Assembly: GCA_947465275.1 (NCBI GenBank)
Contig: CANIAI010000099.1
Span: 1 to 8,006 of the forward strand
Length of the DNA: 8,006 bases
Reading direction: 5' to 3'
Origin: Acidobacteriota bacterium
Lineage (GTDB): Bacteria > Acidobacteriota > Vicinamibacteria > Vicinamibacterales > UBA2999
Within the stretch, counting starts at the first letter, position 1. Each line of letters opens with the position of its first letter. Shown one piece after another: positions 1 through 6,830 of the stretch. The notes beneath the pieces were generated by a model. That model ran no database searches, was not told the origin of the DNA, and worked only from the letters and a program-made list of their open reading frames with translations. Made by a program: the position numbers and the translations under genes.

Positions 1-27
1 CAGAATCTGCGGGCTGTTCCACCTTCC

Positions 28-33
28 GGAGAG
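28..33 (+). promoter_or_regulatory. Shine-Dalgarno of the SnoaL-like gene
   Basis: GGAGAG lies 8 nt before the ATG at 42 and fixes that start. It is the only convincing ribosome binding site in the first four-gene run, so ribosomes probably enter the cluster here. The 27 nt to its left are too short to show a promoter. Confidence 0.7.
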
Positions 34-41
34 ACCAGACC

Positions 42-962
42 ATGAAGAGACTGCTCGTCCTCGCGGCGTTCGTCCTGCTCGCCGTCCCCACCAGTCAGGC
101 GCACGCGCAGTACGCCGTGCCCCAGCAGACCTCGTTCGCGATGAACGCGGCCGAGCGCGCGAACCTGCAGCTCGTCCACGACTGGTGGCGCGACATCATG
201 CAGCGCGGGAACCTCGATATCGCCTCGCACTACATGCCGGCCGACTTCATCTCGCGGAACCCGAACCTCGCGGCGGGGCGTGATGCGCTCGTGCAGGTGC
301 TGCGCACGCGTCCCTCGCTGCTGCAGAACTACGACAAGCAGCGCGCGGGTACGCCGGAAGTCGAGTTCGCCAAGAACGATTACGTCTTCCTGATGTGGGC
401 GAACTTCGTCATCGACCCGAAGGAACCCGCGAAGATCTTCAAGTACAACACCATCGACCTGTTCCGGATTGCCGGCGGCAAGATCGTCGAGCACTGGGAC
501 GGCGCGCACAAGAGCGTCGAGGGCGACTTCGGCCCGAAGAGCCAGGGCGGCGGCACCTACGTCCACTCGACGAACCTGAGCCCGAAGGAGCAGGAGACGA
601 AGAAGCTCGGGATTGTCGAGTTCAAGGACATCCTGCAGTACGGGCAGACGGAACTCGCGTTGCAGGCGATGGCGCCCGGCTACATGCAGCACAACATGAA
701 CGTGCCAGGCGGCCGCGACAACTTCATCAAGAACTTCAGCACGCGTCCGAAGCTGCCGCTGAAGGACGCCTGGATCGCGCCGCCGACGCTCGAGCTGATC
801 TCGGGCAACTTCTATCTCAAGTTCGACGAACGGATGGCGCCGGACCCGACGAACAAGGCGAAGATGGCGGTGTATTACCGGTTCGACATGGTCCGCGTCG
901 ACGATGCGCTCATCCAGGAACACTGGGACGTCGCCTTCCCCAACGGCATCACCCCGAGATAA
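42..962 (+). CDS. Secreted protein with two tandem SnoaL/NTF2-like domains
   Basis: A 306-residue exported protein. Residues 1-22 form a signal peptide: KR, a Leu/Val/Ala-rich core, then AHA with predicted cleavage before Q23. Two similar halves follow, about residues 41-158 and 188-300. Each resembles an NTF2-fold SnoaL-like domain, with a 'Y-M-x(2-5)-N' strand segment, a downstream 'GRD' (G79-D81 and G224-D226), and a closing 'EHWD' (E150-D153 and E293-D296). The usual SnoaL 'QHNP' reads SRNP (71-74) in the first half and QHNM (216-219) in the second, so each half departs from the consensus at a different place. SnoaL relatives include polyketide cyclases, but most exported members have no known substrate and I infer none here. 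The start is supported by GGAGAG 8 nt upstream. The stop lies 4 nt before the queG start, which suggests an operon. Confidence 0.85.
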   Translation: MKRLLVLAAFVLLAVPTSQAHAQYAVPQQTSFAMNAAERANLQLVHDWWRDIMQRGNLDIASHYMPADFISRNPNLAAGRDALVQVLRTRPSLLQNYDKQRAGTPEVEFAKNDYVFLMWANFVIDPKEPAKIFKYNTIDLFRIAGGKIVEHWDGAHKSVEGDFGPKSQGGGTYVHSTNLSPKEQETKKLGIVEFKDILQYGQTELALQAMAPGYMQHNMNVPGGRDNFIKNFSTRPKLPLKDAWIAPPTLELISGNFYLKFDERMAPDPTNKAKMAVYYRFDMVRVDDALIQEHWDVAFPNGITPR

Positions 963-966
963 CGCG

Positions 967-2046
967 GTGCCCGCGCTCACGTCCGCGCGCGTCAAGGCGC
1001 GCGCGGCGGAGCTCGGCTTCGACCTGTGCGGCGTGGCGCCGGTGGGCGACCACGCCGAACTCGGGTTCCTCCGTGAGTGGCTGCACCGCGGGTACGCCGG
1101 CGAGATGGCGTGGCTGGCCGACTCGGTGGACCTCCGCGCCGATGTGCGGGCGCTGCTGCCCGCGGCCCGATCGGTCATCGTCACCGGCAGCCTCTACAAC
1201 ACCATTCCTGCCTCGGGCGACGTCCCGCCCGCCCCGGGTGACGCCCGCATCGCCCGGTATGCGCTCGGCGACGACTACCACGACGTCCTGAGGGCGCGCA
1301 TCAACGCGCTCGTCGACGGGATGCACGCGGAGTCACCAGACCCGCTCGAGACGCGCGCCTTCGTCGACTCGGCCCCCGTGCAGGAGCGTGTCTACGCGCT
1401 ATACGCGGGACTCGGCTGGGTCGGCAAGAACACCTGCATCATCAATCCCGAGGTCGGCTCCTGGTTTTTCCTCGCGGTCGTCATCTGCTCGCTCCCGCTC
1501 GAGCCCGACACGCAGGGACTTGACGGCTGCGGCACCTGTACGCGCTGCATCGATGCCTGTCCGACGGGCGCGCTGGTCGAGCCGTACGTGCTCGACGCGC
1601 GCCGCTGCCTGTCTTACCTGACGATCGAGCACCGCTCGGTGGTGCCCGAGCCGCTGCGCGTCCCGATGGGCGCCCACATTTATGGGTGCGACATCTGCCA
1701 GGCGGTGTGTCCCTACAACGGCGCCCCGCTCCTGTCGCAGGACGCCCACTGGCGCGCGCGTCCCGGGCTCGACTCGCCCTCGCTCGCGGAACTCTGGCTG
1801 CGCACCGATGACGAACTCCACGCGCTCGTGAAGGGGACGGCCCTGACCCGCGCCCGACTGATCGGGCTGCGCCGGAACCTCGCGATCGCCATCGGCAATG
1901 CCGGCGACCCTGACGCCGTCGCCGCGCTCTGCACGCCGAACGACGATCGCCCGTCTGCCGAGGATCCGATGGTGCGCGAGCACGTGGAATGGGCGCTCGA
2001 CCAGCAGCGCCGTCGGCGCGAAGCCCCGCCGCACGGCAGCGTATGA
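967..2046 (+). CDS. queG: Epoxyqueuosine reductase QueG
   Basis: A 359-residue cytoplasmic cobalamin- and iron-sulfur-dependent enzyme catalysing the last step of queuosine synthesis, reduction of epoxyqueuosine to queuosine in the tRNA wobble position. Ferredoxin-type cysteines are C188-x2-C191-x2-C194-x3-C198-P, and a second set is C241-x2-C244-x3-C248-P, with a further Cys at 214. Together they can hold the two [4Fe-4S] clusters of the family. The 'FVDSAPVQER' segment (132-141) contains D134, the position of the proposed catalytic acid in characterised QueG, and 'GLGWVGKNT' (148-156) is a family signature. The C-terminal part (about 290-348) resembles the HEAT-like helices seen in longer QueG proteins. 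I chose GTG 967 because it follows the upstream stop by 4 nt and the homologous region starts just after it. An in-frame ATG at 904 would overlap the upstream gene by 59 nt and add 21 unlikely residues. Confidence 0.95.
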   Translation: MPALTSARVKARAAELGFDLCGVAPVGDHAELGFLREWLHRGYAGEMAWLADSVDLRADVRALLPAARSVIVTGSLYNTIPASGDVPPAPGDARIARYALGDDYHDVLRARINALVDGMHAESPDPLETRAFVDSAPVQERVYALYAGLGWVGKNTCIINPEVGSWFFLAVVICSLPLEPDTQGLDGCGTCTRCIDACPTGALVEPYVLDARRCLSYLTIEHRSVVPEPLRVPMGAHIYGCDICQAVCPYNGAPLLSQDAHWRARPGLDSPSLAELWLRTDDELHALVKGTALTRARLIGLRRNLAIAIGNAGDPDAVAALCTPNDDRPSAEDPMVREHVEWALDQQRRRREAPPHGSV

Positions 2047-2609
2047 TGCAGGGCATGGCCCGTGACGCCGCCGCACCGCTGCTCCTGCTCTCGATGCCGC
2101 AGATGGCCGACCCGAACTTTGCCCGGTCGGTGATCCTGTTGTGCGACTACACGGAGGAGGGCGCGTTCGGCCTGGTGGTCAACCGGCCGATTCCCGAGCC
2201 CGCGTGGTCGATGATCAAGACCGAGCCGCCGATTCCGGTGAACCGCGACCTGAAGCTCTGGCTGGGCGGGCCGGTGGAACCACAGCGGGCATGGGTGCTG
2301 ATGGCTGAACGGCACGGGTCCGACGAGGAACAGCGTGAGATCGTTCCGGGCCTGATCCTCTCGGTGTCGCAGGCGCTGACCCTGCAACTCCTGCAGGCGC
2401 CGCCGTCAACCCGCGAGCGCATCATCGTCGGGTACGCCGGGTGGGGACCGGGGCAACTGGAGCGGGAGATTGCCGCCTCAGGCTGGCTCACGCTCGACGT
2501 CGACCCGTCGTTGATCTTCGGTGTGCCGGCCGAGCAGATGTGGGAGACGGCCATCCGGCGTCTCGGCGCCGATCCGGCCGCGCTGCAGACCAGCCCCGGC
2601 GTCCACTGA
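2043..2609 (+). CDS. YqgE/AlgH family protein (DUF179)
   Basis: A 188-residue protein matching the YqgE/AlgH family in length (E. coli YqgE is about 187 residues) and motifs: 'SMPQMADPNFARSVILLC' (17-34), 'EEGAFGLVVNRP' (38-49), 'GGPV' (75-78), 'GYAGWGPGQLE' (130-140), 'GWL..DVDPSLIF' (147-159) and 'MWETAIRRLG' (166-175). No signal peptide or membrane segment is seen, so it should be cytoplasmic. The biochemical role of the family is unresolved; the AlgH name comes from an alginate-regulation link in Pseudomonas and should not be carried over as a function. ATG 2043 overlaps the queG stop (ATGA), which suggests translational coupling, and no separate ribosome binding site is visible. ATG 2046 or 2055 would shorten the protein by 1 or 4 residues with no loss of conserved sequence. 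Confidence 0.93.
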   Translation: MMQGMARDAAAPLLLLSMPQMADPNFARSVILLCDYTEEGAFGLVVNRPIPEPAWSMIKTEPPIPVNRDLKLWLGGPVEPQRAWVLMAERHGSDEEQREIVPGLILSVSQALTLQLLQAPPSTRERIIVGYAGWGPGQLEREIAASGWLTLDVDPSLIFGVPAEQMWETAIRRLGADPAALQTSPGVH

Positions 2610-2619
2610 GCCGTCCACC

Positions 2620-4251
2620 ATGCAGACGCGCATCGACCCGCCTGGCCCGGTGCCTTCGCTCGAAACCCTCCGAGGAATGGCGGCGCGCTTCGCGCCCGTC
2701 GACCTCGGCGCCGACATCTCGAGCCTGCCGCCGGCCGAGCGGGCGGCGCTCGCCGCCCTCCTACGCGCGGCGCGCGTCTGCGACGTGCTGTTCCTGCGGC
2801 AGGTCTCCCCGGCGAACGAGGCGTGGCTGCTCGATCTGGTCGCCGACGAGTCGCCGCTCGGACGCGCGCGTCTCGACAACTTCCTCCTGAACCGCGGACC
2901 CTGGTCCCGGCTCGACGGGCAGGCGCCCTTCCTGCCGGGTGTCGGGGCGAAGCCGCCGCAGGCGAACTTCTATCCGGCCGGCGCCACACGCGACGGGGTG
3001 GAGGCGTGGCTCGCGTCGCTGCCCCCCGATGCGTACCGCGAGGCCACCGGCTTCTTCACGACGATTCGACGTCGACCCGACGGCGTGCTCGTCTCCGTTC
3101 CCTACGCGCTCGACTATCAGGGCGAGCTGGGGGAGGCCGCGTCGTGGCTGCGCCGCGCGGCCGCGCGCACCGGCGATGCCACGCTGCGGCGCTTCCTCGA
3201 GCTGCGCGCGGATGCCTTCACCTCGAACGACTACTACGACAGCGACGTGGCGTGGATGGAGCTCGAGAGCGCCATCGAGCCGACGATTGGCCCGGACGAG
3301 GTCTACGAGGACGAGTGGTTCAACTACAAGGCGGCGTTCGAGGCGTTCGTGACGGTGCGGGACGATGTCGAGACGGCGCGGCTGCAGCGGATTGGCGCCG
3401 AGCTCCAGTCGATTGAGGACCACCTGCCCATCGATGCGCGCTTCCGGAACCCCAGGCTCGGCTCGATGGCCCCCATCCGCGTCGTCAACACCATCTTCTC
3501 GGCGGGCGATGGCAATCGGGGCGTGCAGACGGCGGCCTTCAACCTGCCGAACGACGAACGCATCATCACGCTGAAGGGCGCCAAGCGCGTGATGCTGAAG
3601 AACAACCAGGAGGCGAAGTTCCGGATGGTCCTCGAGCCGATCGCGCGTGCCGCGCTGGCGCCGTCCGACCTGCGGTTCGTGACGTTCGAGGCGTTCTTCG
3701 CGCACATCCTGCTGCATGAGCTGATGCATGGGCTCGGGCCCCACGCGGTCGAGGTGGCCGGCCGTTCGACGACCGTGCGACAGGAGCTCAAGGAGACGTA
3801 CAGCACGATCGAGGAGATGAAGGCCGACGTCTCCGGGCTGTTCGCGCTCCAGTTCCTGATCGACCGCGGACGGTTCGACGCCAGCCTGCAGGAGACGATG
3901 TACGTCACCTACCTCGCGTCGATGTTCCGCTCGCTGCGCTTCGGCCTCGACGAGGCGCACGGGCAGGGTGTCGCAATCCAGCTGAACAGCTTCCTCGACG
4001 GCGGCGGTGTGCGCGTCGCCCCGGACGGCACCTTCGGTGTCGATCCCCGCCGCATCCGCGAGAACGTCACCGCCCTCACCGGGCAGGTCATGACCATCCA
4101 GGCGACCGGAGCCTACGACGAGGCGCGCGGCCTGATCGCGCGCCTCGGGGTCCTGCGTCCGGAGGTCGCGGCGGTGCTGGCCCGGGTGAGCCACGTCCCG
4201 GTCGACATCCGTCCCAGGTTCGTCACGGCGAGCGAGCTGCTGGCCGGCTAA
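2620..4251 (+). CDS. Dipeptidyl-peptidase III-like zinc peptidase (M49-related)
   Basis: A 543-residue protein without signal peptide or membrane segment, so probably cytoplasmic. The zinc site is visible as H366-E-L-M-H370, continuing GLGPH to residue 375, followed by E398-E-M-K-A-D403. This corresponds to the M49 pattern in which a His-Glu motif is followed by EEx2A(E/D), whose second Glu (here E399) is the third zinc ligand. The N-terminal half has 'FLRQV' (66-70) and 'PFLPGVGAKPPQANFYP' (about 103-119), which I recognise from bacterial M49-like proteins and from the domain fused to Nudix in plant NUDT3. No Nudix box is present here. It is shorter than animal DPP III (about 740 residues). 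The expected role is release of dipeptides from peptide N-termini; the actual substrate is unknown. ATG 2620 is chosen because homology begins there. It lies 10 nt after the YqgE stop, without an obvious ribosome binding site. GTG 2521 would overlap YqgE and is unlikely. Confidence 0.85.
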   Translation: MQTRIDPPGPVPSLETLRGMAARFAPVDLGADISSLPPAERAALAALLRAARVCDVLFLRQVSPANEAWLLDLVADESPLGRARLDNFLLNRGPWSRLDGQAPFLPGVGAKPPQANFYPAGATRDGVEAWLASLPPDAYREATGFFTTIRRRPDGVLVSVPYALDYQGELGEAASWLRRAAARTGDATLRRFLELRADAFTSNDYYDSDVAWMELESAIEPTIGPDEVYEDEWFNYKAAFEAFVTVRDDVETARLQRIGAELQSIEDHLPIDARFRNPRLGSMAPIRVVNTIFSAGDGNRGVQTAAFNLPNDERIITLKGAKRVMLKNNQEAKFRMVLEPIARAALAPSDLRFVTFEAFFAHILLHELMHGLGPHAVEVAGRSTTVRQELKETYSTIEEMKADVSGLFALQFLIDRGRFDASLQETMYVTYLASMFRSLRFGLDEAHGQGVAIQLNSFLDGGGVRVAPDGTFGVDPRRIRENVTALTGQVMTIQATGAYDEARGLIARLGVLRPEVAAVLARVSHVPVDIRPRFVTASELLAG

Positions 4252-4267
4252 CCTGCTGGAAACGAAT

Positions 4268-4289
4268 GGCTTCAGGTCAGCCTGAGGCC
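4268..4289 (+). terminator. Hairpin after the M49-like gene, weak terminator candidate
   Basis: A 9-bp stem with one G-U pair (GGCTTCAGG / CCTGAGGCC) closes a 4-nt TCAG loop, 17 nt after the stop codon of the peptidase gene. No T-run follows, so it is not a classical intrinsic terminator. It may instead protect the 3' end of the mRNA or assist factor-dependent termination. Because the stem contains one TTCAGG copy, it could also be part of a DNA site. Confidence 0.35.
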
Positions 4290-4395
4290 CGAGACAAGCG
4301 GCGACAATTCTGACGAAGAATTCAGGTACTCTTCAGGACCCTTACCGGACCTGGTCGGCTAGTATTCCCCCAGAGTCAGTCCCCGGTTTCTCCAT

Positions 4396-4400
4396 GGAGG
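4396..4400 (+). promoter_or_regulatory. Shine-Dalgarno of the DUF6152-like gene
   Basis: GGAGG lies 7 nt before ATG 4408. It is the strongest ribosome binding site in the window and decides the start, suggesting efficient, independent translation. Confidence 0.85.
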
Positions 4401-4407
4401 AAACCTC

Positions 4408-4797
4408 ATGAAGCGTAGTCTCGTTGTGTTGCTCATCGCCGGTGCATTCACCTTCGGCGCTCGGGCGTATGCGCACCACTCTTTCGCCGCGACCTACCTG
4501 GAAGACCAGGAGATGTCGATCGAGGGCGACCTGGTGCAGTTCCTGTATCGCAACCCCCACTCCTTCGTCCACGTGATGGCTCCCGAGCCGCAGACGAAGG
4601 AAATGGTCCGGTGGGCGGTCGAGTGGGGTGGCGGTGGTCAGCTTGGTCAGCAGGGTGTGACCCGCGAGACCCTCAAGCCGGGTGACCACGTGGTCATCAC
4701 TGGTTCGCCGGGCCGCAACCCGGCCGACCACCGGCTGCGGATGCGCACCATCTTCCGGCCGAAGGACGGCTGGCGGTGGGGCGGCGTCGTCGACTAG
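4408..4797 (+). CDS. DUF6152-like small secreted protein
   Basis: A 129-residue protein with a signal peptide: MKR, a hydrophobic core to about residue 17, and ARAYA with predicted cleavage between A22 and H23. The mature protein would begin HHSF. The 'AHHSFAA' start, an 'IEGDLVQF' strand (38-45), 'NPHSFVHV' (49-56), 'W.VEWGG' (69-75), 'LKPGDHVVITG' (89-99) and a 'LRMRTI' strand (110-115) followed by 'GW' (121-122) match my recollection of DUF6152, a family of small exported beta-rich proteins without assigned function. Conserved His at 23, 24, 51 and 55 could bind metal, but this is inference. The gene stands alone, with its own strong Shine-Dalgarno upstream and an intrinsic terminator 24 nt after the stop, so it is probably monocistronic. 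It converges with the minus-strand lipoprotein gene. Confidence 0.82.
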   Translation: MKRSLVVLLIAGAFTFGARAYAHHSFAATYLEDQEMSIEGDLVQFLYRNPHSFVHVMAPEPQTKEMVRWAVEWGGGGQLGQQGVTRETLKPGDHVVITGSPGRNPADHRLRMRTIFRPKDGWRWGGVVD

Positions 4798-4821
4798 ACC
4801 ACGCTCTGCGGTACTAGCTCT

Positions 4822-4859
4822 CGGCGGTCACGCGAGGTACCCGCGTGACCGCCGTTTTT
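4822..4859 (+). terminator. Rho-independent terminator of the DUF6152-like gene
   Basis: A perfect 13-bp GC-rich stem (CGGCGGTCACGCG and its reverse complement, 4822-4834 and 4842-4854) with a 7-nt loop is followed directly by TTTTT (4855-4859). It begins 24 nt after the stop codon. On the minus strand no T-run follows the stem, so it should terminate rightward transcription only, although the stem could slow leftward transcription from the convergent gene. Confidence 0.93.
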
Positions 4860-4892
4860 CTTGTACGGCAACGCTTCTTGTACGGCGACGCT
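4858..4892. repeat. 17-bp imperfect tandem duplication
   Basis: TTCTTGTACGGCAACGC (4858-4874) is followed at once by TTCTTGTACGGCGACGC (4875-4891). The copies differ at one base, and one more matching T follows each. The first copy starts inside the T-run of the terminator and the second ends just before the stop codon of the minus-strand gene. It looks like a local slippage duplication in the short convergent intergenic gap. Confidence 0.8.
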
Positions 4893-4896
4893 GGCT

Positions 4897-6192
4897 CTAC
4901 TTCAGCCGCGCGACCGCCGTCCGCAGCCGCGAACTGCCCTCGGTGCCGCCCGGCGGCGGAGGGGTCGACTCGGTCCAGGCGAAGACCAGTTCATCGCCCT
5001 TTCGCGCGACGCGCGGATAACCCGTGGGCCGTCCGCCGTCCGCCGGCGAGACGCGAATGATCTCGCCGCGCGCGCCCGACGCCTCGATCCGTCGCGCCAT
5101 GACCTCCGGTCGCTGTCCCGCCTTCCCCCCGACCCAGAGCGCGAGCGCGGAGCCGTCATCGAGCCGCTCGATATCGACGTAGCCCAGTGCGCCGCCGTCG
5201 TCCAGCCGGATGGGCGAGCCCCAGTTCCGCCCGGCGTCGTTCGAGAACGCCGCAAACGCCTGCCCCTGGTTGTCGCGCGACGTGAACCAGCCGACCACGA
5301 CCGACCGCTCGTGCGCGCTCAGCATGGGGCCGTTGACGGGACACGCGTTGATGACCCAGCTGTCGTCGTGCACGGTCGTGGCCGGCGTCCAGCGCCCCTG
5401 CTCGAGGCGTGAGACGGCAATGTCGCGCACGTCCTTCGGGCTGCGGTCGCGGAACGCGGTGATGACGCCATCGGCCGTGACCGCGGCCGTCGTCGAGCAG
5501 CACTCGCAGACGCGGGTGTCGACCGCCGACTCCGAGGTGCGCATCCAGCCCGCGTCGTACGTCGCGGCGCGCAGGCTCATCGACCCGCCCTCGGGATCGG
5601 TGGTGTCGAGTTCTTGCTGGCGGCCGTCCAGCCACACCATGCCGATCCCGTTGTCGGGCATCTCGAAGAACGAGACGAACCCGTGCTGCGTCGTGGTGCC
5701 GTCATGGTGCGGCCGGAACGGCTTCGCCCAGGTGGCGCCGTCGTCGCTGGAATGCGAGACCAGGACGTCGTACGCCTCCAGCACCGGGTCGGTGGTCACC
5801 AGCCAGTTCGCCACGAGCGTGCCGTCACGCTTGCGGAGCACCGTCGGCACGTCGGCGTAGCTCAGGAACCAGTTCGCACCCGAGGCGATGGTCTTCGGCG
5901 CACTCCAGCCAGACGCGGTCCGCTCGGCGAACCGCAGTGTCGTCGTGGCGCCGCTGCGCTCGAGCCAGCTCAGGATGATGCCGCGGTCCGACGCGGTGAG
6001 TTGCGGATCGATGCTGTTGTCGGGTGCCGGCGTGTCGAGTGGCTGCAGGTCGAGCGAGAACGCCGTCGTCGCCGGCGCGTTCGTGCCTCCGCTCGCGGTC
6101 GGGCGGTCCGGCGGCGCCGGGCGGCAGGCGCTGACCGCGCCCAGGAGGCCGATGGTGAGGGTGAGGGTTGACCAGAGGTGTGTGCGGCGCAT
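4897..6192 (-). CDS. Sialidase-fold (Asp-box) lipoprotein with a CxCC motif
   Basis: A 431-residue exported protein. The N-terminus MRRT, a hydrophobic core, then VSA-C23 form a lipobox, so C23 is probably lipidated. A Pro/Thr/Gly-rich linker leads to a beta-propeller-like domain. Two Asp boxes (S-x-D-x-G-x2-W) are visible at 148-155 and 317-324, and several further 'F/W-strand' repeats suggest the six-bladed sialidase/BNR fold. Unusual are C229-E-C231-C232 and C284 in 'NACPVNGP', which are not part of the classical sialidase active site. The standard Arg triad could not be identified by eye, so sialidase activity should not be assumed. The family is often labelled exo-alpha-sialidase. The start ATG is 5 nt after the stop of the transmembrane anchor gene with no clear Shine-Dalgarno, which suggests coupled translation in a two-gene operon. 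Confidence 0.8.
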   Translation of the reverse strand: MRRTHLWSTLTLTIGLLGAVSACRPAPPDRPTASGGTNAPATTAFSLDLQPLDTPAPDNSIDPQLTASDRGIILSWLERSGATTTLRFAERTASGWSAPKTIASGANWFLSYADVPTVLRKRDGTLVANWLVTTDPVLEAYDVLVSHSSDDGATWAKPFRPHHDGTTTQHGFVSFFEMPDNGIGMVWLDGRQQELDTTDPEGGSMSLRAATYDAGWMRTSESAVDTRVCECCSTTAAVTADGVITAFRDRSPKDVRDIAVSRLEQGRWTPATTVHDDSWVINACPVNGPMLSAHERSVVVGWFTSRDNQGQAFAAFSNDAGRNWGSPIRLDDGGALGYVDIERLDDGSALALWVGGKAGQRPEVMARRIEASGARGEIIRVSPADGGRPTGYPRVARKGDELVFAWTESTPPPPGGTEGSSRLRTAVARLK

Positions 6193-6197
6193 AGAGG

Positions 6198-6830
6198 TTA
6201 CTGTTCTCGCATGGCGTGCGGGCGCCTGCCGTCCTCGCGGAACTCGGTGGCGGCCGAATAGAAGCCGGAGCTCGTCAGCCTGATCGTGATGACGTCGCTC
6301 GTCTGATTCTCCCAGAACCAGCCGTGGATGCCGGGTGTCGGCGCGAAGAACGTTCCGTTGGCCGCCTTCACCCGTTCCTTCTGTTCGTAGCTCTCGGCGT
6401 AGCCGTCCCTCGCGCCGTCCGGTTCGCCGTGAAAGTCGAACTTCACGTCACCGGTAGCGGTCCACGAGTAGACCATCGCGCCCCCCTTCTCGAGCCGGTA
6501 CTTGTACTCGAGTCCCTCGAACGGGCCGACCTCGAACTCCACCGCGTCACGCCTGACGCGCCCCGCCTGCGGCGTGTTCGCGCCCGGACGCACCGGCTCG
6601 AGCTCGATCGGATCAGGGCTCCCTTCGAACGCCGTGACCGTCGGACGGCCTCCCGTCGGCGTCGCCAGCCTGTCGAGGCCAAGCGCCCTGCCGGTGCCGA
6701 GCGGGTCGATGCCGTACTCAGCCGGCAGCACCGCGACGACCAGGACGATGCCGGCCATCACCAGCGCGCCGAGCGCCGCGGCGGCAATGCGACCGCCCGA
6801 CGGCGGCTTGGGCGTCGGGAGGCTGTCCAT
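6198..6830 (-). CDS. Transmembrane anchor-type protein, periplasmic C-terminal domain
   Basis: A 210-residue protein with a proline-rich N-terminus, one transmembrane helix at about residues 15-35, then 'LPAEYGIDPLGTGRALGL' (35-52). This is the signature of proteins annotated 'transmembrane anchor protein', which I recall near metal-efflux and HupE/UreJ-type genes. A soluble periplasmic domain follows with 'EFEVGPFEGLEYKYRLEKGGAMVYSW' features (98-123), D/H residues at 128-134, 'GIHGWFWEN' (167-175) and a final beta strand 'ITIRLTSSGFY' (181-191). Its function is unknown. ATG at 6830 is preferred because AGGA sits 8 nt before it. ATG at 6839 is in frame and adds three residues (MKR) but overlaps that AGGA. 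Starts further upstream add low-complexity Arg/Pro-rich sequence and overlap the divergent gene. It is the first gene of a minus-strand pair with the lipoprotein. Confidence 0.8.
   Translation of the reverse strand: MDSLPTPKPPSGGRIAAAALGALVMAGIVLVVAVLPAEYGIDPLGTGRALGLDRLATPTGGRPTVTAFEGSPDPIELEPVRPGANTPQAGRVRRDAVEFEVGPFEGLEYKYRLEKGGAMVYSWTATGDVKFDFHGEPDGARDGYAESYEQKERVKAANGTFFAPTPGIHGWFWENQTSDVITIRLTSSGFYSAATEFREDGRRPHAMREQ

Larger units (their letters stand above)
4252..4407 (+). promoter_or_regulatory. Intergenic region upstream of the DUF6152-like gene
   Basis: This 156-nt non-coding stretch separates the four-gene run from the next gene and probably holds that gene's promoter. It contains TTCAGG at 4271, 4321 and 4332, and a perfect 6-bp inverted repeat AATTCT/AGAATT (4306-4311 and 4317-4322). 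A weak -10-like TAGTAT (4360-4365, 4 of 6 matches to TATAAT) has no convincing -35 at the normal distance. Local composition is visibly less GC-rich than the flanking genes, as expected for a promoter region. The exact promoter cannot be placed. Confidence 0.4.

Noticed and set aside
395..1291. Plus-strand open frame of 298 codons
   Set aside because: It covers the end of the SnoaL-like gene and the start of queG in another frame, with Arg/Ala-rich composition typical of a shadow frame.
1399..2387. Overlapping minus-strand open frames opposite queG and the YqgE-family gene
   Set aside because: The plus-strand genes have clear family motifs. The minus frames have none and no start signals.
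2761..4194. Long minus-strand open frame of 477 codons
   Set aside because: It lies wholly opposite the M49-like gene, has Arg/His/Glu-rich low-complexity composition and no recognisable domain. Long antisense open frames are expected opposite GC-rich genes.
4360..4365. TAGTAT as a defined -10 promoter element
   Set aside because: It matches only 4 of 6 positions and no -35 lies 16-18 nt upstream, so it is mentioned within the intergenic region only.
4822..4859. Bidirectional terminator serving the convergent minus-strand gene
   Set aside because: Reading leftward, the stem is not followed by a T-run, so only rightward intrinsic termination is supported.
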